This document shows, in pieces, positions 1 to 4,765 of a DNA stretch of 5,170 bases. The stretch is taken from positions 1 through 5,170 of the forward strand of contig CAMOUE010000158.1 in the NCBI GenBank assembly GCA_946626265.1. Direction: 5' to 3'. The notes beneath the pieces were generated by a model. The model saw only the letters and a program-made list of their open reading frames with translations. It had not been told where the DNA came from and made no database searches. Made by a program: the position numbers and the translations under genes. The DNA is from an uncultured Eggerthellaceae bacterium (GTDB lineage: Bacteria > Actinomycetota > Coriobacteriia > Coriobacteriales > Eggerthellaceae). Positions within the stretch are counted from its first letter, which is position 1; each line of letters opens with the position of its first letter.

Positions 1-2162
1 CCGCGCCCGCTTGCGCCCCACCTACGACCTGGGCCTACGTCGTCGTCGACGGCGAATTCGTCCGCATCGTCGCATGCGAGTCCAACGCGGCGAAGCTCGT
101 GGCCCCCGCTGAAATCGAGGGGTTGCCCGTGAGGGAAATCGGGCCCGAGGCGCTCTCCCACCTCGCCGTCACGCGCGAGATCGTCCTACCCGACGGCGTC
201 GAACGCATCGGGCCCTACGCGTTCCGCGGATGCGGGCAGCTCGCGCGCCTCGCGCTCCCGGGGAGCACATCGACGTTCGCGGCGTCGTGGATAGCGAAAT
301 GCCCGAATCTCGAAGAGCTCGTACTCCCCGGCTCGCTCGAGGCGATCTGCCCCGACGTGCTCGCGAACCGCGCCGTCAGAACACTCGTGATCGGCGCCGG
401 CACGCGGACGATCCAACCGGGCGCGTTCGAGAAATCGACCCTGTACGACATCCGCATCGACCCGCGCAACGCGCATCTGAAGACCGACGGCTTCTGCATC
501 TACACGGCCGACGGCGCCGAACTTCTCGCGCTTGCACGCCCAACCGCACGCTACGAGGTGTTGCCGGGCTGCGTTCGCATCGGCAAGAAGGCGTTTTCCG
601 GCGCGAAATCGCTCGAACATGTCGTCCTTCCGGCCTCGACGGCAACGATTGGCGAATTCGCTTTCGCAAACTCCGGCATCAAGACGCTCTCTTGTCCCCC
701 GAACCTATCCGAGATCAAGGCGAAAGCTTGCCTGCGCTGCCGTGCGCTCGAAACGGTCGACCTCAACGACGGCCTGCGCTCAATCGGCGATGAGGCGTTC
801 GCGAATTCCGCGCTCGAAAGCCTGCGCATCCCCGCGACGGTTGCGCACCTCGGCGCGTCGATCACCGCGCGCTCGAACGTACGACACGCAGCCGGCAGCG
901 CCACATCCGCCGGCAGCGCCACATCCGCCGACAGCACCGCGACCGCCTGCGGCGCCGCGTCCGCAGCCGGCAGCGCCACATCCAACAGCAGCGCCACGTT
1001 CGCAATCGACTCCGGCAACGAGACCTACTTCGTCGACAGCGTGGGCTGCCTCTATCGCAACGACCCCGACGGCATCCACCTCGCGCAGATGCTCGAACCC
1101 TCGACGACCCGCTACGAAGTCGAGCCCGGCACGGTCGCCATCGACGACAAGGCCTTCGCCTACCACGAGGCGATCGAGCAGGTCGTGCTCCCCGAAGGCC
1201 TCGTCCGCATCGGCGACGGCGCCTTCCGCGTCTGCCGCAAGCTGCGCAGCGTCACGATTCCCGACTCGCTCGCCCACATCGGGGCAGATGCCTTCATCGA
1301 CACGGCGCTCGAACGCTTCCGCATCCCGGAAGGCCTCGTCGATATCGGGAAAAACGCGCTTGTCACCGACGGTGCGCACCACGAGGGCGTCCCGCCTGCG
1401 CTTCGCGAGATCGACGTCGACTCGCGCAACCCGCGCTTCTTCATGCACACGGGCGCGCTTTGCCGCCGCACGGAACGCGGCGCGAGCATCGTCATGTTCA
1501 CCTGCGCAAGCGAGCGCGTCGCGTTTCCCGAAGAGACGCTCGAGGTCGAAGACTACGCGTTCAACAACGCGTTCGGCATCCGCGAGCTGCACCTGAACGC
1601 GCGCTTGCGCACCATCGGCGCCTGCGGCCTGAGCGTCATGAGCCAAATCCGCCACGTGCGAATCGACGTCGAGAAACCGATCGAGGGCATGACGTCGTTC
1701 GTCCTCCACTTCCCCGCCACCACGCACAGCGTCCACGGGTTCCTGCTCGCGCTCGGGGGACTCGGACACCTGCACCTCCCCGACATCATGGCGCAGTACG
1801 ACAACTGCATCGCAAGCGCGCGCGACTACCATGCGCCGAACAAATCGGACAACGCGAGTGCCTACGAGCAGGTGAAGCTCATCATCAGCCGCCTGAATGA
1901 GTCGATCTTGCTCACCGACTCGAACAGGCAGCGCTACCGCTCGCTGGTCGAAAGCAACATCGCCGAGATCTGCACCGACATCGCACGCCACGACGACCGC
2001 GAGGCGATTCGCGAGCTCGCCGATCTCGGCCTGCTCAACCCCGAGAACCTCGATGACGTCGTCGTCGCCGTCAACCGGCTGCAAGACGCCGCCATGACCG
2101 GCTACCTGCTCGAGCTGAAGCGCCTCCGGTTCGGCGACCGCATCGTGGACTTCGAGCTGTAG
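1..2162 (+). CDS. BspA-like leucine-rich-repeat protein, 5' end outside window
   Basis: This is the 3' part of a gene in frame 3 (first whole codon at base 3), open to the left edge. A GTG at 99 could serve as a start, but the codons before it (from about base 30, W-A-Y-V-V-V-D-G-E-F) form the usual first unit of BspA-type LRR proteins, so the real start lies upstream. About 15 to 20 LRR_5-type units follow, with the pattern L-x-x-(V/L)-x-(L/I)-P-x-x-(L/V)-x-x-I-G-x-x-A-F. Three larger periods are marked by an I-D-x-x-N strand followed by a G-x-L-Y-like turn, at about 450, 999 and 1404. A low-complexity insert lies at 891-1001. From about 1680 the LRRs give way to a helical tail containing R-H-D-D-R-E-A, L-Q-D-A-A-M and Y-L-L-E-L-K-R and ending D-F-E-L. 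I recall this kind of tail from other Coriobacteriia LRR proteins. Such proteins usually bind proteins or surfaces; the ligand here is unknown. No anchor is visible at the C-terminus, and any signal peptide would be outside the window. The family call is secure; the function is not. Confidence 0.88.
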   Translation, partial: APACAPPTTWAYVVVDGEFVRIVACESNAAKLVAPAEIEGLPVREIGPEALSHLAVTREIVLPDGVERIGPYAFRGCGQLARLALPGSTSTFAASWIAKCPNLEELVLPGSLEAICPDVLANRAVRTLVIGAGTRTIQPGAFEKSTLYDIRIDPRNAHLKTDGFCIYTADGAELLALARPTARYEVLPGCVRIGKKAFSGAKSLEHVVLPASTATIGEFAFANSGIKTLSCPPNLSEIKAKACLRCRALETVDLNDGLRSIGDEAFANSALESLRIPATVAHLGASITARSNVRHAAGSATSAGSATSADSTATACGAASAAGSATSNSSATFAIDSGNETYFVDSVGCLYRNDPDGIHLAQMLEPSTTRYEVEPGTVAIDDKAFAYHEAIEQVVLPEGLVRIGDGAFRVCRKLRSVTIPDSLAHIGADAFIDTALERFRIPEGLVDIGKNALVTDGAHHEGVPPALREIDVDSRNPRFFMHTGALCRRTERGASIVMFTCASERVAFPEETLEVEDYAFNNAFGIRELHLNARLRTIGACGLSVMSQIRHVRIDVEKPIEGMTSFVLHFPATTHSVHGFLLALGGLGHLHLPDIMAQYDNCIASARDYHAPNKSDNASAYEQVKLIISRLNESILLTDSNRQRYRSLVESNIAEICTDIARHDDREAIRELADLGLLNPENLDDVVVAVNRLQDAAMTGYLLELKRLRFGDRIVDFEL
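891..1001 (+). repeat. 18-bp in-frame tandem repeat encoding AGSATS-type hexapeptides
   Basis: Units of 18 bases start at 891, 909, 927, 945, 966 and 984, with one extra codon (GCA) at 963-965. The units at 891, 909 and 966 are identical (GCCGGCAGCGCCACATCC, peptide A-G-S-A-T-S). The others are diverged (A-D-S-T-A-T, A-C-G-A-A-S, N-S-S-A-T-F). The repeat keeps the LRR reading frame and sits between an LRR unit ending near S-N-V-R-H and the next I-D-x-x-N strand, so it would form a flexible Ala/Ser/Thr/Gly loop on the solenoid. Identical neighbouring copies fit expansion by replication slippage. Confidence 0.9.
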
Positions 2163-2164
2163 AG

Positions 2165-3013
2165 CTACTTTGCAGCGTCTACGTTGCTCACGTCCTCCAC
2201 TCCAATGAGCTCCGCCTCGACGCTCTCGACTGCGCCGTCAGCGTCATCCCCGTCGCCTTCGTCGTCCCCGTCGTCGAGGGCGCTGATCGCATCGGCCAGC
2301 TCTCCGAAGTCGATGCCGATCATGTCGAAAACCCGGTCGATCAACGAGCCCCCGCCTGCTTCCGACTCAGCGGTCATCTGGGCGAAGGCCGCCTCCCCGA
2401 TGGCATCCTCGTCGGTCAGCATCACGTTGCCGGCAGGGGTGACGACGAACTTCCACTCCAGGTCATATGCCGCTTCGGCGCCATAGAAGAAGCCGTTCGC
2501 GCATGCAGTCCACAAGTCCCAATCACGCGAAGCCGAGTCGTTGTCGGATTGGGCGACAGACGTCCTGACATAGCCTTTCACCGCCTCGTCCCACGGACGC
2601 GAAGCCTCGAAGTCCGCGGCTATCCGGTCGATCGCCGCATCGATAACCGCGAACTCGGGGTTCTTCGCGTCTGCGAAGTACGTGTCCTCGTACGTCGACC
2701 ACGTGTCGTCGGCCACGGCCAGGGCGCCGTCCACGAAGCCGAAGACGAGCGCCCTTTCCCATCCTGCCTGGTCCGAATAGAGGTCCGTGACCTCTTCGAA
2801 CATGCCGAGCACCTCGTCCAGAAAATCTTCCACGAGATTCTCGGGCAAAATCGCGCTGACCGTAGAAGCCAGGTCGCCTTCCGCAGCAGGCTTGCCGGCA
2901 GCCGACTCTTCCGCGTCGTCCGAAACGGGCGCGATGTCTTCCTCGTCGGGGCCGAGCAGGTGCAGTATGAAATGCGAATCGGCAAGAGCCAGGATTTGAG
3001 ATGCGGTAATCAT
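2165..3013 (-). CDS. Highly acidic protein of unknown function (282 aa)
   Basis: I do not recognise this protein. The start M-I-T-A-S-Q at 3013 is preferred over an in-frame ATG at 3127 because GAAAGG lies 7 bases upstream (3026-3021), a -10-like box lies just beyond it, and the 38 extra upstream residues are Arg/Gly/Pro-rich and unlike the rest. By hand count there are about 67 Asp/Glu against 11 Lys/Arg. The N-terminus (residues 1-20) is a short hydrophobic helix-like stretch but not a classical signal peptide, since it has no basic n-region. An acidic Ala-rich linker follows (about 22-50), then a mixed region with several aromatics (for example W-D-L-W-T-A-C-A-N-G-F-F-Y-G near 165-180), and then an Asp/Gly-rich run close to the C-terminus (D-D-G-D-D-E-G-D-G-D-D). 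No membrane segment is seen. It is predicted cytoplasmic, convergent with the LRR gene, and probably has its own promoter. A DNA-mimic or charge-shielding role is conceivable but unsupported. Confidence 0.82.
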   Translation of the reverse strand: MITASQILALADSHFILHLLGPDEEDIAPVSDDAEESAAGKPAAEGDLASTVSAILPENLVEDFLDEVLGMFEEVTDLYSDQAGWERALVFGFVDGALAVADDTWSTYEDTYFADAKNPEFAVIDAAIDRIAADFEASRPWDEAVKGYVRTSVAQSDNDSASRDWDLWTACANGFFYGAEAAYDLEWKFVVTPAGNVMLTDEDAIGEAAFAQMTAESEAGGGSLIDRVFDMIGIDFGELADAISALDDGDDEGDGDDADGAVESVEAELIGVEDVSNVDAAK

Positions 3014-3020
3014 GTGGTCG

Positions 3021-3026
3021 CCTTTC
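3021..3026 (-). promoter_or_regulatory. Ribosome binding site deciding the acidic-protein start
   Basis: GAAAGG on the - strand is separated from the ATG at 3013 by 7 bases (CGACCAC). It is a moderate Shine-Dalgarno match, with the same 7-base spacing as the other two complete - strand genes. It supports 3013 rather than the longer in-frame start at 3127. Confidence 0.6.
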
Positions 3027-3044
3027 ACTAGCGGGGTCAAGCCA

Positions 3045-3050
3045 ATTGTA
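3045..3050 (-). promoter_or_regulatory. Candidate -10 box for the acidic-protein gene
   Basis: The - strand reads TACAAT here, one base from the TATAAT consensus, 31 bases before the ATG at 3013. A transcript would start near 3038 and carry a leader of about 25 bases including the ribosome binding site. No good -35 hexamer lies 16 to 18 bases further upstream; that stretch is very G-rich. The site is therefore either activator-dependent or a chance match. Confidence 0.4.
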
Positions 3051-3144
3051 GCCGCACCCGCCCCGAAACGACACCCTTTCCTGGGCTCAAGCCGCCCGTC
3101 CCGCCTGCTTGGCTTCCCGCGCGACATGGCACCGCCCGACGTAC

Positions 3145-3447
3145 TTAGCCCGCACGGTCGAAGACGGCGAAACCAAGCTTGCGGTCATAGTTCACGAGCA
3201 TGCCGGCATCCTCGCCCCGCCGTATGGCGCCGATTGCCGCGGCGCGCACCTCGTCGGCCGAAACGGTGGCGCCCAGCTTGACGACCTCGTAGCGGCCATC
3301 ACCGCAACCCTCCAGACAGGGCGAAGCGTCTGCGAGCTGCTCGACCGTCAGCCAAGTCGCCCGCGGCTGACGTGCGAACACCTCGAGCATCGCTGACGCC
3401 AGGACCTCGTCCGTCCTCTCCTGCATGATCATTCCTCTTGCGCTCAT
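3145..3447 (-). CDS. Small protein of unknown function (100 aa), possible winged-helix fold
   Basis: I cannot name this family. The start at 3447 is well supported by GAAGGAGG seven bases upstream; in-frame ATGs at 3432 and 3426 lack an equally good site. The order of apparent elements is a helix (residues 12-26, D-E-V-L-A-S-A-M-L-E-V-F), then W-L-T-V-E-Q-L-A-D (32-40), a Gly/Cys turn with Cys44 and Cys48, and a helix S-A-D-E-V-R-A-A-A-I-G-A-I. It ends in a hairpin-like G-M-L-V-N-Y-D-R-K-L-G-F-A-V-F-D. Helix, strand, helix, helix and beta-hairpin is the order of a winged-helix DNA-binding domain, but this is only a reading of the pattern. There is no signal peptide or membrane segment. It lies 122 bases after the nuclease stop and 131 bases before the acidic gene, in the same direction. 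Confidence 0.8.
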   Translation of the reverse strand: MSARGMIMQERTDEVLASAMLEVFARQPRATWLTVEQLADASPCLEGCGDGRYEVVKLGATVSADEVRAAAIGAIRRGEDAGMLVNYDRKLGFAVFDRAG

Positions 3448-3454
3448 GACGTCG

Positions 3455-3462
3455 CCTCCTTC
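3455..3462 (-). promoter_or_regulatory. Strong ribosome binding site of the 100-aa protein
   Basis: GAAGGAGG, an almost complete anti-16S match, lies 7 bases before the ATG at 3447. It is the main reason to accept this small ORF as a real gene and to fix its start. Confidence 0.8.
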
Positions 3463-3499
3463 GGTTGCCGTTACCTTGCAATCGGAAGGGTACGCCTGT

Positions 3500-3513
3500 A
3501 CGTAGTTTTACGT
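3500..3513. repeat. Perfect inverted repeat, 5-bp arms, 4-bp centre
   Basis: ACGTA (3500-3504), GTTT, TACGT (3509-3513). A looser outer match, TGT (3497-3499) with ACA (3516-3518), widens the symmetry. It has the size of a half-turn-spaced dimeric regulator site; the regulator is unknown. Confidence 0.4.
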
Positions 3514-3526
3514 GTACATGTTTTTG

Positions 3527-3540
3527 GACATTACTATGTC
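3527..3540. repeat. Second perfect inverted repeat with the same geometry
   Basis: GACAT (3527-3531), TACT, ATGTC (3536-3540). Its centre is 27 bp from that of the repeat at 3500-3513, but the arm sequences differ, so they need not bind the same protein. Confidence 0.4.
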
Positions 3541-3569
3541 ATGCGAACGCGCCGCGAATAATCGGCCGC

Positions 3570-4694
3570 CTATGGGTTGCAGTTTCCGCACGGCTTGTAT
3601 CCCAAGGCGATGGCCTCGTCTCGCGAGCCTTCGAACTCTGCCTTGTTCTTGTCCTTCATAGCATAGACTGACGGGCAATCGGGATAGTGGAACTTGTGCG
3701 AGCGCGTGTTCAGAATGTACGTGACGACATGCTCATCGGCCGCTTCCGGCTCTTCGGCCTGCTCAGGCGGCTCATCAGCCGCCTCAGGCACTTCGGCCGC
3801 CTCTTCCTCTTCGGCCGCCTCCGGCTCGGCGGAAGCGCTTTGCGCCGACGATTCGACGCCCATGGTCTTCGCAAGCGGGACGACGACTCCGGTCACGGGG
3901 TCGCCCTCGCGGTTCTCCCCGGTTTCGTAATCGATCACGACGCCGGGCTCGACGTTGTAGCACCAGACGCAGAAGGAAATCCTCTTTCCCGCATCCTCGA
4001 CCGACTTCGCCTCCATCAAAACCCCTGATGCAATTGGGTTATCGCCTTCGTATACGGGCGTCACGCGGTAGAGCACATGATTGCCCGTCGAGTCGACATA
4101 GTGCGCGACGCGCTCCTCGTAAGGCAGCATGCCCTGCGCGTTCATCGATCTCGTGCCCGTGATCAGGTTGCGCGGGTTGTCGTTCTCGCCTGCCAACGCA
4201 TGCGCAATGAGATGGCAGCGGTTGAACAGGTACTTCCCGTCGATCCAATCGTATTTCGAGATTCGCCATCCGGACGGCTCGACCATCCCGATGCTGCCAC
4301 GCTCACCTTCGGGCATCGTTTCCGGCCCGATGAGCGCATAGGCGACCCCGCACCGACCGAGCTTGTCGAGCGCGCTGTACGATTCGAATGGATCCAGCTT
4401 GAGGTCGCTCTCCGCGAAATACGGGACTCCGCCGTTCACGACGACAGACGGCTTTCCCGAGTACGCTGGCACGTCAGCCAGCTTGAACTGCGGCTCAACG
4501 TCTTGTGCCACCGAATTGCGAACGGCCGACGATTTCGATGCGGCCAGCGCAGAGCCGACGTTGTTCGCAAGGCGATCGCCCGCCCCAGACGAGCATGCGC
4601 TCAAAGCGAGCATCGCCGCAACCACCAAAGCCACAACGCCCGCGACTAAGGCGATTGGAGTCTTGCCTGGATATGCGTTCATATCGTCCCTCAT
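3570..4694 (-). CDS. DNA/RNA nonspecific endonuclease, predicted lipoprotein with Ada-like zinc tail
   Basis: A 374-residue protein predicted to cut DNA and RNA without strong sequence preference outside the membrane. The start at 4694 is chosen because GAGGAGG lies 7 bases upstream; an ATG at 4742 would only add residues before the signal peptide. Residues 11-33 form a hydrophobic signal, and L-S-A-C with Cys34 is a good lipobox, so it is probably lipid-anchored. The nuclease domain spans about 100-270: R-C-G-V-A-Y-A-L-I-G, R-G-S-I-G, then N-R-C-H-L-I-A at 158-164 with catalytic His161, followed by N-P-R-N-L-I-T-G-T-R (173-182). This is the beta-beta-alpha-metal core of the EndA/streptodornase group (Endonuclea_NS_2-like). 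An acidic Glu/Ala/Pro linker (about 283-321) leads to a C-terminal module with F-H-Y-P-D-C (Cys340) and G-Y-K-P-C-G-N-C (Cys369, Cys372), which resembles the Ada-type metal-binding tail often fused to secreted nucleases. Possible roles are nutrient nucleic-acid scavenging or DNA-uptake processing. Confidence 0.93.
   Translation of the reverse strand: MRDDMNAYPGKTPIALVAGVVALVVAAMLALSACSSGAGDRLANNVGSALAASKSSAVRNSVAQDVEPQFKLADVPAYSGKPSVVVNGGVPYFAESDLKLDPFESYSALDKLGRCGVAYALIGPETMPEGERGSIGMVEPSGWRISKYDWIDGKYLFNRCHLIAHALAGENDNPRNLITGTRSMNAQGMLPYEERVAHYVDSTGNHVLYRVTPVYEGDNPIASGVLMEAKSVEDAGKRISFCVWCYNVEPGVVIDYETGENREGDPVTGVVVPLAKTMGVESSAQSASAEPEAAEEEEAAEVPEAADEPPEQAEEPEAADEHVVTYILNTRSHKFHYPDCPSVYAMKDKNKAEFEGSRDEAIALGYKPCGNCNP
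3738..3845 (-). repeat. Degenerate repeat encoding the acidic Glu/Ala/Pro linker of the nuclease
   Basis: The DNA encoding the linker repeats GCC-GCC-TC and TCGGCCGCCTC words (+ strand), giving P-E-A-A three times within an otherwise Glu/Asp-rich stretch. It includes the inverted repeat GGCGGC-TCATCA-GCCGCC at 3766-3783, flanked by CCTG (3759-3762) and CAGG (3785-3788). This is low-complexity coding DNA between the catalytic domain and the zinc tail. A surface spacer is the simplest role. Confidence 0.6.
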
Positions 4695-4701
4695 GGCCCA
4701 T

Positions 4702-4708
4702 CCTCCTC
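4702..4708 (-). promoter_or_regulatory. Ribosome binding site of the nuclease gene
   Basis: GAGGAGG on the - strand, 7 bases before the ATG at 4694 (spacer ATGGGCC). It begins only 4 bases after the end of the hairpin at 4713-4742, so folding of that hairpin or its alternative could affect ribosome access. Confidence 0.75.
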
Positions 4709-4712
4709 GGAC

Positions 4713-4742
4713 ATGATGCAAAGGGGCGCCCCTCTGCACCAT
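4713..4742 (-). promoter_or_regulatory. 13-bp RNA hairpin between GH3 stop and nuclease start
   Basis: On the - strand transcript the 5' arm AUGGUGCAGAGGG (4742-4730) pairs with the 3' arm CCCUUUGCAUCAU (4725-4713) around the loop GCGC. That gives 13 continuous pairs including two G-U wobbles. On the + strand the same two positions would be A-C mismatches, so the structure is better formed in RNA read in the direction of the flanking genes. The centre contains a perfect 12-bp DNA palindrome (4722-4733). There is no U-run after it, so it is not an ordinary intrinsic terminator. It could stabilise mRNA, mark processing, or modulate the nuclease ribosome binding site. Confidence 0.6.
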
Positions 4743-4765
4743 CCTGCTCTACCCGCTTTGCATCA
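4714..4765 (-). promoter_or_regulatory. Alternative 10-bp stem competing with the intergenic hairpin
   Basis: UGAUGCAAAG at 4765-4756, inside the last codons of the GH3 gene, is perfectly complementary to CUUUGCAUCA at 4723-4714. The latter is also most of the 3' arm of the 13-bp hairpin. The two pairings exclude each other. A ribosome finishing the GH3 gene would cover the first segment and favour the 13-bp hairpin. The pairing is seen directly; any switching role is inference. Confidence 0.4.

Larger units (their letters stand above)
3448..3569. promoter_or_regulatory. AT-rich, palindrome-rich intergenic region
   Basis: This gap between the nuclease stop and the 100-aa gene includes the most AT-rich 60 bases I noticed in the window (3481-3540, 35 of 60 A/T by hand count). 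It contains two perfect inverted repeats of the same shape, 5-bp arms around 4 bases: ACGTA-GTTT-TACGT at 3500-3513 and GACAT-TACT-ATGTC at 3527-3540. It also holds TGTACA (3513-3518), ACATGT (3516-3521) and three GTAC words (3490, 3498, 3514). The composition and symmetry fit a promoter/operator for the downstream 100-aa gene. I could not place a convincing -35/-10 pair, and no hairpin is followed by a U-run on the - strand, so a terminator for the nuclease gene is not evident. Confidence 0.45.

Noticed and set aside
532..1596. 354-codon + strand ORF overlapping the LRR gene in another frame
   Set aside because: The product is dominated by Arg, Ser, Ala, Pro and Thr, typical of a shifted frame in GC-rich DNA. 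The LRR frame explains this DNA.
780..2084. Long - strand ORF (434 codons) opposite the LRR gene
   Set aside because: It lies wholly antisense to a clear LRR gene. Its Val/Asp/Ala/Arg-rich composition is what the complement of GC-biased codons gives, and it shows no domain pattern.
2549..3031. 160-codon + strand ORF opposite the acidic-protein gene
   Set aside because: Arg/Val-rich antisense shadow with no supporting ribosome binding site. The - strand gene has a ribosome binding site, a -10 candidate and coherent composition.
3014..3127. Longer start of the acidic-protein gene at 3127
   Set aside because: The added 38 residues are basic and Gly/Pro-rich, unlike the rest, and would cover the putative promoter. 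The internal ATG at 3013 has the better ribosome binding site.
3051..3144. Terminator after the 100-aa gene
   Set aside because: Only weak AAGCC/GGCTT pairings are present, with large GC-rich loops and no following U-run.
3738..3845. CRISPR-like or mobile repeat on account of repeated GGCCGCCTC words
   Set aside because: The repeat is irregular, in frame and encodes the Glu/Ala/Pro linker of the nuclease. There are no spacers or constant repeats.
4077..4649. 190-codon + strand ORF opposite the nuclease gene
   Set aside because: Antisense to conserved nuclease motifs; Arg-rich composition of a shadow frame.
4695..4742. Longer start of the nuclease at 4742
   Set aside because: It would translate through the hairpin and its own ribosome binding site and place 16 extra residues before the signal peptide. 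The ATG at 4694 has GAGGAGG at 7 bases.
4713..4742. Intrinsic terminator after the GH3 gene
   Set aside because: The stem is strong, but the bases after it on the - strand are GUCCGAGGAGG, with no U-run.
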